Source: Gammaproteobacteria bacterium (GTDB lineage: Bacteria; Pseudomonadota; Gammaproteobacteria; SZUA-229). Taken from it: a stretch of 64,000 nt of DNA. The position numbers and the translations under genes are program-made. The stretch lies in the NCBI GenBank assembly GCA_015488885.1, contig WFMW01000061.1, positions 1-64,000 of the forward strand, in the 5' to 3' direction. Each line of letters begins with the position of its first letter. The first letter of the stretch is position 1. This document shows, piece by piece, positions 17,411-25,469 of this stretch. The notes beneath the pieces were generated by a model, which was not told the DNA's origin, ran no database searches, and saw nothing but the letters and a program-made list of their open reading frames with translations.

Positions 17411-18187
17411 TCAGGCCGAAACAATAAATCGTTGCATCAATGCAAAAGCCTGATTAAGCAGGCTGCTTAAATGTTCGGTAATCGTTGGCAGAATAAGAAT
17501 AAGAAAAATAATTCCGACCATTAACATAACCGGAAATCCTACCGCAAAAATATTTAGCTGCGGCGCTGCCCGAGCCGTTACCCCAAAAGCAATATTCACC
17601 AGCAATAAAGCAGCTACCGCAGGTAAAGCAATTAATACTCCTCCGGCAAACATAGTGCCTCCCCAATTAACCAGATGCCATAAACCATCGGTTGACGGTA
17701 CAATAAACCCCACCGGAAGCTGTTTAAAACTATCCGCCAGCACTTTGATTAACATCAGGTGACCATTTAAGGCAAGAAAAATTAGCGTTACCATAATCAA
17801 TAAAGACTGGCTGACTACTGGAACCTGAACCCCATTTTGCGGATCAACAATTGAGGCGAAACCAAGTCCCATTGCTGTGGCAATACCCTGCCCCGCGATA
17901 ACAAAGGCAGCAAACACCATCTGCAAAATAAAACCCATTGCCAACCCGATAAAAACCTGATACACACTAATTACTACCGCCTTCATACTTAGCAGATCGA
18001 CAGCAGGCGGTGGCGGAATAACGGGTAGTAGAATCCAGGCAATAAACAGAGCAAGCAAAATTCGTATGCGAACTGGCACGCTACGCGCGGACAAAATGGG
18101 GGCAGAGGAAAACATGGCGCTAATACGGATAAACGGCCAGATCAAGCTCGCCAGCCATGTCATTAATTCTGTACCTGATATTGTCAT
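17411..18187 (-). CDS. fliR: Flagellar export apparatus protein FliR
   Basis: This 258-residue integral membrane protein has six hydrophobic segments and forms the export pore with FliP and FliQ. Family features include the N-terminal LIWPFIRISAMFSSAPILSA and the conserved GLGFASIVDPQNGVQVPVVS region. It is in the standard fliPQR-flhB order. The start ATG at 18187 has little Shine-Dalgarno, and the gap after fliQ is 53 bases. Confidence 0.96.
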   Translation of the reverse strand: MTISGTELMTWLASLIWPFIRISAMFSSAPILSARSVPVRIRILLALFIAWILLPVIPPPPAVDLLSMKAVVISVYQVFIGLAMGFILQMVFAAFVIAGQGIATAMGLGFASIVDPQNGVQVPVVSQSLLIMVTLIFLALNGHLMLIKVLADSFKQLPVGFIVPSTDGLWHLVNWGGTMFAGGVLIALPAVAALLLVNIAFGVTARAAPQLNIFAVGFPVMLMVGIIFLILILPTITEHLSSLLNQAFALMQRFIVSA

Positions 18188-18240
18188 GATAAAAGTTATA
18201 CCGCTGTATGAATTAACCGATTATCTCTAACTGATAATGA

Positions 18241-18510
18241 CTAACCAATCAAACCGGGAATACTCTGGATCAGGCGGATGGAAAAGTCAGTTAATAAACC
18301 CAGCATCCACGAACCAGAAATAACCAGTGCAATCGCCATTACAATCAGTTTTGGAATAAAAGTTAATGTCATTTCCTGGATTTGTGTAGCAGCCTGAATC
18401 ATACCAACCAGTACACCAATCGCCAGTGCAGATAACAATAAAGGTGCTGACAATAACGCTGTTACCCAGAGTGCATTACGACCAATATCAAGAATCATTT
18501 CAGGCGTCAT
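18241..18510 (-). CDS. fliQ: Flagellar export apparatus protein FliQ
   Basis: This is an 89-residue, two-segment membrane protein of the export pore, identical in length to E. coli FliQ. The conserved core IQAATQIQEMTLTFIPK is clear. A start at 18516 is possible, but GAGG lies only one base before that codon and at ideal spacing from the ATG at 18510, whose MTPEMILDIG start matches the family. It lies between fliP and fliR. Confidence 0.96.
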   Translation of the reverse strand: MTPEMILDIGRNALWVTALLSAPLLLSALAIGVLVGMIQAATQIQEMTLTFIPKLIVMAIALVISGSWMLGLLTDFSIRLIQSIPGLIG

Positions 18511-18530
18511 ATTCATACCTCATAATAAAA

Positions 18531-19322
18531 TTAGACGGAAAAACTCGATGCCAGAGTGCCCATAATTAACGACCAGCCATTAATTAAAACAAACAACATT
18601 AATTTAAATGGCAACGAAATAATCATGGGTGACAACATCATCATCCCCATCGACATCAATACACTGGACACAACCAGATCAATAATAAGAAACGGAATAA
18701 ACAGTAAAAAGCCAATCTGAAAAGCGGTTTTTAATTCACTGGTCACAAAGGAAGGTAATAATATTGAGAACGGTACCTTTACATTCGGATCCAGTTTTCC
18801 TTTGCCAGCAATATCGGCAAACATTGCCAGGTCGGTTTCACGTGTTTGTTTAAGCATAAAATCGTAAAAAGGCTGCGAAGCTTTTTCCAGTGCTACTTCA
18901 GAATTTAATTTTCCGTCAAGATAAGGTTTTACACCACTTGAATAAGCACTGTTGAATACTGGTGCCATAATAAAAAAAGTAAGGAACAGTGAAAGGCCGA
19001 GTAAAATCTGGTTGGAAGGTGTCTGTGCAGTACCCAGCGCCTGGCGCAGAATTGACAGTACAATAATAATGCGGGTAAACGATGTGGTCATAATCAGCGC
19101 AGCTGGAAGCAGACTTAACACTGTCATCATTGCCAGTATCTGAATAGTGACCGAGTAGCTTTCTCCACCATTGGCCAGTGGCGTCACATTGAGCACGGTT
19201 AAACCTGGTACAGCCCAGCAATTTTTTGTCATAAACAGCAGGCCTAACACAAGCAGACTATACATACCTGTTTTTAGATAGCCTGTTTTTAGATAACCTG
19301 TTCTCAAAGATATGCGTTTCAT
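18531..19322 (-). CDS. fliP: Flagellar export apparatus protein FliP
   Basis: This is a 263-residue protein with a cleavable signal sequence, then membrane segments with the FliP signatures LLPAALIMTTSFTRIIIVLS and ALGTAQTPSNQILLGLSLFL, and a C-terminal VLMSMGMMMLSPMIISLPFK. It starts pore assembly with FliQ and FliR. It overlaps fliO by four bases. The N-terminus is longer than in E. coli (245 residues) because a YLKTG unit is tandemly repeated ahead of the hydrophobic signal core. Confidence 0.97.
   Translation of the reverse strand: MKRISLRTGYLKTGYLKTGMYSLLVLGLLFMTKNCWAVPGLTVLNVTPLANGGESYSVTIQILAMMTVLSLLPAALIMTTSFTRIIIVLSILRQALGTAQTPSNQILLGLSLFLTFFIMAPVFNSAYSSGVKPYLDGKLNSEVALEKASQPFYDFMLKQTRETDLAMFADIAGKGKLDPNVKVPFSILLPSFVTSELKTAFQIGFLLFIPFLIIDLVVSSVLMSMGMMMLSPMIISLPFKLMLFVLINGWSLIMGTLASSFSV
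19267..19311 (-). repeat. 15-bp tandem repeat within the fliP signal-peptide region
   Basis: Two nearly identical 15-bp units (19267-19281 and 19282-19296) and a decayed third (to 19311) encode the repeated residues YLKTG in the n-region of the FliP signal peptide. The unit keeps the frame, so copy number could vary without breaking the gene. Confidence 0.75.
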
Positions 19323-19945
19323 GATTTCTTCCGGATTAAAGCTGCTGCCAGATTCTGTGAGAAAGTACGCGTTTTGCCTGACGTTAAATCTGCTCCCGTT
19401 AGTGTTGAAGCAATCTCATTGTCTGTATTTTTAACCATCCTCTCCTGAGTGTTTCTTTGTATTGTCTGTTTCTCATCGACACTAATGTCATCACCTTCTT
19501 CAAGTACATGTAGCATATTTATTCTTCCCGGCGACACGCCTAACAGTAATTTTTTATTTCCCGCTTTCACCACAACCACCCGCTCTCTGGATCCCATACT
19601 GACACCACCAAGAATCTGCACATAAGCATTGGCTCTGGACGGTATACGATTAAAACGTTTGGCTACCCAGGCAAGTACGATAATGCATAACAATACAATA
19701 ATCAGGCCACTGAATAACTGCAAAAGATAACTGTTACTATTTTTTTTAAGCGGCTCTTTATCTATTTTATTTACGCTTGTCTTCTGTACTTTACCGGCAA
19801 CACTTCCTGTTGATTGACTACCAGCATAAGCTTCACCTGCATGAACGTTAATAGCGAAACATAGCAACAATAAAACAGGGAAGCAGTGCAATAGACTTCT
19901 ATTATGTCCTGTTTTTTTCCGGCCTGTTAAAAATAAAATTTTCAT
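19319..19945 (-). CDS. fliO: Flagellar assembly protein FliO
   Basis: This 208-residue protein has a signal-like N-terminus (HCFPVLLLLCFAINVHA, residues about 20-36), a single membrane segment at about 76-95 (LFSGLIIVLLCIIVLAWVA), and a cytoplasmic domain with VQILGGVSMGSRERVVVVKA, the conserved FliO core. FliO helps assemble FliP rings. It overlaps fliP by four bases and follows fliN by 36 bases. The C-terminal tail is polar and variable. Confidence 0.92.
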   Translation of the reverse strand: MKILFLTGRKKTGHNRSLLHCFPVLLLLCFAINVHAGEAYAGSQSTGSVAGKVQKTSVNKIDKEPLKKNSNSYLLQLFSGLIIVLLCIIVLAWVAKRFNRIPSRANAYVQILGGVSMGSRERVVVVKAGNKKLLLGVSPGRINMLHVLEEGDDISVDEKQTIQRNTQERMVKNTDNEIASTLTGADLTSGKTRTFSQNLAAALIRKKS

Positions 19946-19981
19946 AAAAGGGTCATGACTATTTTCATCGTTGATAAAGTA

Positions 19982-20452
19982 TCAGCGTAGGGTTTTCACC
20001 CGTTCCGAAGGGCTGATCACATCGGTTAATCGAATACCAAATTTTTCATTAACGACCACAACCTCACCATGCGCAATCAAGGTTCCGTTTACCAGCACGT
20101 CCATCGGTTCACCTGCAAGTCTATCAAGCTCAACCACCGAACCCTGATTAAGCTGCAATAAATTCTGTATTGAAATTTCAGTCCTCCCGATTTCCATCGA
20201 CAGCGTAACGGGGATATCCAGAATCACATCCATATTGGTTTCTGTACCACATATCGCAGTGGTATCTTTATTTAAATTCTGGAACTCGGCACGCTCGACT
20301 TCATCCGGTTCTGTTGAAACCTCATCAGTATTTTTGTCTGCCACTTCTGCATCAGCCTGTTCAGCCATTGCCGCTGCCCAGTCATCGGCGGCGGCAGCAT
20401 TCGCTTCATTATTTTCTTCCGGTTTTTCAGGTATATCAGGTGTCTCACTCAT
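19982..20452 (-). CDS. fliN: Flagellar motor switch protein FliN
   Basis: This 156-residue protein has an acidic, Ala-rich N-terminal extension (1-70) and the C-terminal SpoA domain with MDVILDIPVTLSMEIGRTEI, VELDRLAGEPMDVLVNG and VVVNEKFGIRLTDVISP. It forms the lower C-ring with FliM and binds export components. It lies 84 bases after fliM in the standard order. Assignment is firm. Confidence 0.97.
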   Translation of the reverse strand: MSETPDIPEKPEENNEANAAAADDWAAAMAEQADAEVADKNTDEVSTEPDEVERAEFQNLNKDTTAICGTETNMDVILDIPVTLSMEIGRTEISIQNLLQLNQGSVVELDRLAGEPMDVLVNGTLIAHGEVVVVNEKFGIRLTDVISPSERVKTLR

Positions 20453-20536
20453 TTTTCTCTCCTCAATAATCAGTTATTCTGTGTATGTAATCCAACGGAC
20501 GAATGAAAAAGCTTTCTATCCCGGTAATTAGTCTAA

Positions 20537-21574
20537 TCACGACAATACCTCACAACTTAGCCCAGTCTCATCACTGGTATTTAAAATATCATCGTTCTCA
20601 TAATTGCGACGTTCTACGGCTTCAACAAACTGAATAGCATTTTTTCCACCTGACACACCCAGCACTCCTTTAAATACCGGTACATTACCTGCTCTTACAG
20701 TTACCATTTCCGGTAATTCAACAGGGATAATGTCACCTGCATGTAACTTTAATACTTCTCTAAGACTCAATTTTGTCTGACCCATCGTACTATCCAGCTT
20801 TACTGGCGCCTGTTTCATTTCATTCTTCAAAGCGCGCCGCCAACGATGATCAACACTTACCTGGTCGCTCTGTGTACCCGAATCAAGCAAACTACGAATC
20901 GGTTCAAGCATGGAATAAGGCATGACGACATGAAATTCTCCACCACCACCTTCAAGTTCCATTTTGAATGTTGACACCACGACCACTTCAGTTGGGCTGA
21001 CTATATTGGCAAACTGTGGATTAATTTCTGAACTCACATACTTAAAATCAAGATTAATAATAGGTTCCCAGGATTTTTTTAAATCTGCAAAAGCCTGGTT
21101 AATTAATAATTGAATAACTCGACTTTCAGTTGGGGTAAATTCACGGCCTTCGATACGCGTATGGAAACGACCATCACCACCAAAGAAATTATCGACGGTT
21201 GCAAATACCAGTTTAGGATCAATCACAAATAAACCGGTACCACGCAATGGATGAATAGTTATTAAATTTAGACTGGTAGGCATGAACAGGCCACGTACAT
21301 ATTCTGAAAATTTAACAATCTTTACGCCACTCACTGTTACCTCTGTTGTACGGCGCAGCATATTAAACATACTGATACGCATATTGCGGGTAAACCGTTC
21401 GTTGACCATATCAAGCGTTGGCATCCGGCCACGAATAATACGATCCTGACTACCCAGATCATAGGCAATGGCGGTGCCTTCTTCAGCCAGACGATCCGGT
21501 TCAGTATCAACATCACCACTGTCAACACCATTTAGCAGGGTATCTATTTCATCTTGTGATAAATGTTCGTTCAC
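20537..21574 (-). CDS. fliM: Flagellar motor switch protein FliM
   Basis: This is a 345-residue switch protein. The N-terminal peptide LSQDEIDTLLNGV is the CheY-P docking site. The middle CheC-like domain has the motif GTGLFVIDPKLVFATVDNFF, and a SpoA domain ends the protein. The last about 20 residues after VEAVERR are extra and acidic. It converts CheY-P binding into a change of rotation. It lies between fliL (61-base gap) and fliN (84-base gap) in the sigma-54 operon. Confidence 0.97.
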   Translation of the reverse strand: MNEHLSQDEIDTLLNGVDSGDVDTEPDRLAEEGTAIAYDLGSQDRIIRGRMPTLDMVNERFTRNMRISMFNMLRRTTEVTVSGVKIVKFSEYVRGLFMPTSLNLITIHPLRGTGLFVIDPKLVFATVDNFFGGDGRFHTRIEGREFTPTESRVIQLLINQAFADLKKSWEPIINLDFKYVSSEINPQFANIVSPTEVVVVSTFKMELEGGGGEFHVVMPYSMLEPIRSLLDSGTQSDQVSVDHRWRRALKNEMKQAPVKLDSTMGQTKLSLREVLKLHAGDIIPVELPEMVTVRAGNVPVFKGVLGVSGGKNAIQFVEAVERRNYENDDILNTSDETGLSCEVLS

Positions 21575-21635
21575 TATTTTTCCTGACTTTTAATAATTAA
21601 TTTAGGTTGAATGTGTTAAATGTATGGTGTTGCCA

Positions 21636-22232
21636 TTACTGAACAATAAATGAATCAAAATAGGCATTTTCAACCCCGTTTTTTATTGCTTTATCACCTT
21701 CCATTTTTTTCAGTGTGGCATTGATATCCGCTGCAATCGCTTTTAATAATTTCTGTTTTCCTGCCTTGGTATCCACATCACTGACTTTCTGTTCACCGAC
21801 CAGCATCAATAAACTACTGCGTATTGCCGGCATATTCGCTTTGATCTGATCTTTCACATCACTGTTATGCATCATGACATCAACAGAAAGCTGCATAAAC
21901 CGTGCCTGACTCTGGTCATTGAAACTAACCACAAATTTTGGATCGAGAGACATGTAAATGACCGGGCCTTTTTCCTTTTCTGCAACCTCTGCTTTCTCTG
22001 TATCTTCGGCTTTATCCTGTGTGGCTTTATCCTGTGTGGCTTTGCCATCCTTTGTTGCAATACTCTTATCTGTTGTATTACCACTCATAAAATACCAGGT
22101 CGCTCCAACCCCACCACCAACCAGTGCAATAGCCAATAGCACTGCGATAATAATGATTTTTATAGTATTCGACCCGCCAGTTTTTTTATCAATATCTTCT
22201 TCATTTTCTTTATCTTTATCTTTACCAGCCAT
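21636..22232 (-). CDS. fliL: Flagellar basal body-associated protein FliL
   Basis: This 198-residue protein has a charged cytoplasmic N-terminus rich in Lys, Asp and Glu, one membrane segment at about 24-49 (TIKIIIIAVLLAIALVGGGV), a polar linker with a DKATQDKA repeat, and a periplasmic FliL domain (VIYMSLDPKFVVSFNDQSQ, then RSSLLMLVGEQ). FliL encircles stators and supports torque. It is the first gene of the long operon; the sigma-54 promoter at 22366-22381 would give a leader of about 120 bases. Confidence 0.95.
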   Translation of the reverse strand: MAGKDKDKENEEDIDKKTGGSNTIKIIIIAVLLAIALVGGGVGATWYFMSGNTTDKSIATKDGKATQDKATQDKAEDTEKAEVAEKEKGPVIYMSLDPKFVVSFNDQSQARFMQLSVDVMMHNSDVKDQIKANMPAIRSSLLMLVGEQKVSDVDTKAGKQKLLKAIAADINATLKKMEGDKAIKNGVENAYFDSFIVQ

Positions 22233-22622
22233 TATTTTTCACCCATACCGTTAGCTTTTATCCGTATAAATAAATTACCTGAACAATCTCAATTTATAAT
22301 CAATGTTATGAGTACAGGGCAGTCCCGCACTTAAACCACTGTTTCTGTTTATTTATCGGATAGAAAGCAAGACCCATGCCAGTAAATTAACCACATATAA
22401 ATCAACATCTTATAGGTGTCATTATTTTTCTGATATTTTTTTGTCGCGGCAATTCACTAACAACGCCATTATTTCGCCTCGCTTCTCATGCATACAACCT
22501 ATGTCCACATAACCATCATTCATTTCCGTGATTAAAGAAAACCCCATACAGACCGATTTTATAAACAGGGCAAACCTGACTATTTTTTCTAACAAGTAAA
22601 TTAAAAGCTTAAATAACAAAAA
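22233..22622. other. 390-bp divergent control region between fliL and pelA
   Basis: The region separates the flagellar operon (leftward) from the pel operon (rightward). It holds the sigma-54 promoter at 22366-22381 for fliL. I could not identify a confident promoter or a full FleQ box for pelA; the part next to pelA is AT-rich. pelA has no clear ribosome site. A short antisense open frame near pelA looks spurious. Confidence 0.7.
22366..22381 (-). promoter_or_regulatory. Sigma-54 promoter of the fliL operon
   Basis: On the minus strand this reads TGGCATGGGTCTTGCT. GG and GC are exactly 10 bases apart, and 15 of the 16 positions fit TGGCACG-N4-TTGCW. Transcription would start near 22355. A sigma-54 promoter needs an enhancer-binding activator, most likely FleQ/FlrC type, which is not encoded in the window. 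Confidence 0.85.
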
Positions 22623-25469
22623 ATGCATAACTATCGTTTTATTTTTTATCTCTGTGGCATATTCTGCTTACTCTTTGGTACACCACTATCATGCCTGGCT
22701 AACCACAACCATTTTAGAGATCTGTCAACAACACCAGATCTTGCTTTTTTTTATGGTGACTCACTCCCTGTTCAGGCTTTACAGAATTATGCTCAGCTTG
22801 TGGTGCAGCCTGATAAGGTAACTGCTGTAGAAAGGCAGCAGTTACAGCAGGCAGGCGTAGAATTGCTGGCTTACGTCAGTCTGGGTGAAGTCGCCGGTGA
22901 CGATAACCACCATGCCGCGCTGAAACCGGCGTGGGTCAGTACCACCAATAAAAACTGGCACAGCAGCGTACTCGATGTGCGCAAGCGGGAAGTAGCCAGT
23001 TTTTTATGGTCAAGCTATATCGAACCAGCGAAAAAAGCCGGTTATCAGGGTGTTTTCCTCGATACTCTGGACAGTTACCAACTGGTAGCCACCACCGCAA
23101 CACAACGCCATGCCTATGAGCGAGGACTGGTACGCATCATCCGTCAAATAAAACAACGCTGGCCACAGGCGGTTATTATTCTCAATCGTGGCTTTGAAAT
23201 TATTCCGCAGGTAGCAGGGCAGATTGACGGGGTGGTGGCTGAATCGCTGTTTTCTGCTTTTGGTGGTGATAAAAAGGGGTATACCAGCGTCTCGGCAGCG
23301 AACAGGCAATGGCTGGTGAAGAAATTAACCCATATACAGAAAAAGTATCATCTGCCGGTGACGGTGGTGGATTATCTGCCGGACAGTCGCTGGCAGGAAG
23401 CAGACGGGCTGGCCGCAAAAATTATCAGGCTAGGGTTCACCCCATGGATCAGTGACGGTCATTTGAATACCATGGGGCGCGGCAGGATACAACCGGTGCC
23501 GCGCAAGATTCTGGCGTTGTATGATGATGATAAAGATGATGTGTACCACAATAATACGCACCGTCGGCTGGCCGAGCCACTGGAATATATGGGCTATCAG
23601 CTGGATTACCTGAATATCAACCGTCATCCCCTGCCAGCCATGAATCTACGTGGTCGCTATGCCGGTATTGTTAGCTGGTTTAGTGGTAAACCATTAAAAA
23701 TAGCCCATAACCAGCTGTGTCAATGGTTTGAAAAACAACGGCAAACCGGCCTGCATATTGCTATTTTTGGCCAACTTCCTGAAGCTATTCAGTGTCATAA
23801 GCTGTTTCATATCCAATCAGTCAACAACCTCGCCGGAAAATCTTTTAGCGTCAGTCAGCAACAGTCATCGGTTGGTCATTTCGAGGCCAGACTCAGGGTT
23901 CGGCGGTTTCAGTTGCCGACGATACAATCCACCCATGCATCAGCCAAACGCTGGCTACAGTTAAAAACTACCGATGGACACTACATCGACCCCATTATTA
24001 TCGATGACTGGGGCGGTTATGCATTGTCGCCTTACGTGACCGAGGATGGCGCGGATGGTAGCTCAAAATGGGTATTTAACCCGTTTGTATTTCTACGCAA
24101 AAGCTTAGGTCTGTCAGTCATTCCTGCTATCGATATCAGCACTGAAAGCGGCCGTCGTATTATGACGATACATATTGATGGTGATGCCTTTGTATCCCGT
24201 GCGGAACTACCGGGAACCCCTTATGCCGGCCAGGTGATTCGTGACCAGATTCTAAAACATTATAAACTACCAACCACGGTTTCAATTATCGAAGCCGAAA
24301 TTGGTGCCAGAGGGCTGTACCCAAAACAAAGTCCGCAACTGGAAAAAATTGCCCGCAGTATCTTTGCCCTGCCCTATGTCGAGCTGGCCACACATACCTT
24401 CAGCCACCCTTTTTTCTGGCAGGTTTTTGATGGTGACTACAATGTTGGTAAAACGAAATACGGGCTGAACCTGCCGGTACCACACTATAAATTAAATCTG
24501 CATCGAGAAATCGTCGGCTCCACCGATTACATCAATAGCAAGCTGGCACCCAAAGACAAACGGGTTAAAATGATACTCTGGTCAGGCAATACCTGGCCCG
24601 GCGCCAGTGCCATTAAAATGGCCACTGATGACGGTCTGCTCAATGTAAATGGTGGTGATACCTGGCCACTGCCCTACCGAAGTTCTATTTCCATGATCTG
24701 GCCAGTGGGTCGTCCCACTGCGGGTGGCATACAGGTTTACGCGCCGGTATTAAATGAAGACGTCTACACCAATGACTGGCATGGCCCGTATTATGGCTAT
24801 CGTGATGCTATTTACTCCTTTAAATGGCTGAATACACCTCGACGTTTGAAACCCATTAGTATTTATTACCATTTTTATTCGGGCACCAAACTGGCTGCCA
24901 TCAATGCCCTGAAACAGGTTTATGACTGGGCCTTGAAACAACAGCCCATTCCTTTCTACTTAAGCCAGTATGCCCGACGTGCCAATGCTTTTTATCAGGC
25001 AAGTCTGGCAAAACAGCCCGATGGTAGCTGGTTGATCAATACCGCAAAATACATTCATACCCTGCGGCTACCAAAAAAACTGGGCTGGCCGGATTTACAG
25101 CGTAGCCATGGAATTGCCGGTTACCGTGAGGGTGTGGACGGGGTATATATCAGCCTGAGCGCTACTCAACCGATTTTATATTTACAGTCGAAACCGGATC
25201 AACATCTGCATCTGGTAGAAAGCAATGCAGTGGTACAGCGCTGGCAGCAGCACAATAAAACTAGCCATATCAGCCTGCTCGCCAATGTTGCCATTAAATT
25301 CAGCGTGGCACCTGCCAGAGACTGCACCCTTACAACAGCCGGGCATCGTTATCACAGTAAATCAGGCCAGCATAAAAACCGTCATAAAAAGCAGGCAAAC
25401 CAGAATAGCGAACAGTTTTTTTCACTACCGGTAAGCAGACTGGTGGGGGCAAAACTTGTCTGCCATTAA
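22623..25469 (+). CDS. pelA: PelA, periplasmic Pel polysaccharide deacetylase and glycoside hydrolase
   Basis: This 948-residue protein, the same length as P. aeruginosa PelA, has a signal peptide (1-26). Its N-terminal hydrolase domain (about 35-285) has likely acidic residues in FLDTLDSY (Asp147/150) and VVAESLF (Glu207). A middle domain follows, and then a carbohydrate-esterase-like deacetylase with IHIDGDAF (Asp519/521) and the metal pair in HTFSH (His591/595). It removes acetyl groups from the GalNAc-rich polymer in the periplasm and can trim it. It is the first of seven pel genes. The ATG at 22623 has no clear Shine-Dalgarno, so expression may need help. Confidence 0.95.
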   Translation: MHNYRFIFYLCGIFCLLFGTPLSCLANHNHFRDLSTTPDLAFFYGDSLPVQALQNYAQLVVQPDKVTAVERQQLQQAGVELLAYVSLGEVAGDDNHHAALKPAWVSTTNKNWHSSVLDVRKREVASFLWSSYIEPAKKAGYQGVFLDTLDSYQLVATTATQRHAYERGLVRIIRQIKQRWPQAVIILNRGFEIIPQVAGQIDGVVAESLFSAFGGDKKGYTSVSAANRQWLVKKLTHIQKKYHLPVTVVDYLPDSRWQEADGLAAKIIRLGFTPWISDGHLNTMGRGRIQPVPRKILALYDDDKDDVYHNNTHRRLAEPLEYMGYQLDYLNINRHPLPAMNLRGRYAGIVSWFSGKPLKIAHNQLCQWFEKQRQTGLHIAIFGQLPEAIQCHKLFHIQSVNNLAGKSFSVSQQQSSVGHFEARLRVRRFQLPTIQSTHASAKRWLQLKTTDGHYIDPIIIDDWGGYALSPYVTEDGADGSSKWVFNPFVFLRKSLGLSVIPAIDISTESGRRIMTIHIDGDAFVSRAELPGTPYAGQVIRDQILKHYKLPTTVSIIEAEIGARGLYPKQSPQLEKIARSIFALPYVELATHTFSHPFFWQVFDGDYNVGKTKYGLNLPVPHYKLNLHREIVGSTDYINSKLAPKDKRVKMILWSGNTWPGASAIKMATDDGLLNVNGGDTWPLPYRSSISMIWPVGRPTAGGIQVYAPVLNEDVYTNDWHGPYYGYRDAIYSFKWLNTPRRLKPISIYYHFYSGTKLAAINALKQVYDWALKQQPIPFYLSQYARRANAFYQASLAKQPDGSWLINTAKYIHTLRLPKKLGWPDLQRSHGIAGYREGVDGVYISLSATQPILYLQSKPDQHLHLVESNAVVQRWQQHNKTSHISLLANVAIKFSVAPARDCTLTTAGHRYHSKSGQHKNRHKKQANQNSEQFFSLPVSRLVGAKLVCH

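Noticed and set aside
22422-22628. Minus-strand 68-residue frame near pelA
   Set aside because: It overlaps the pelA start in antisense, has no ribosome site and resembles no family.
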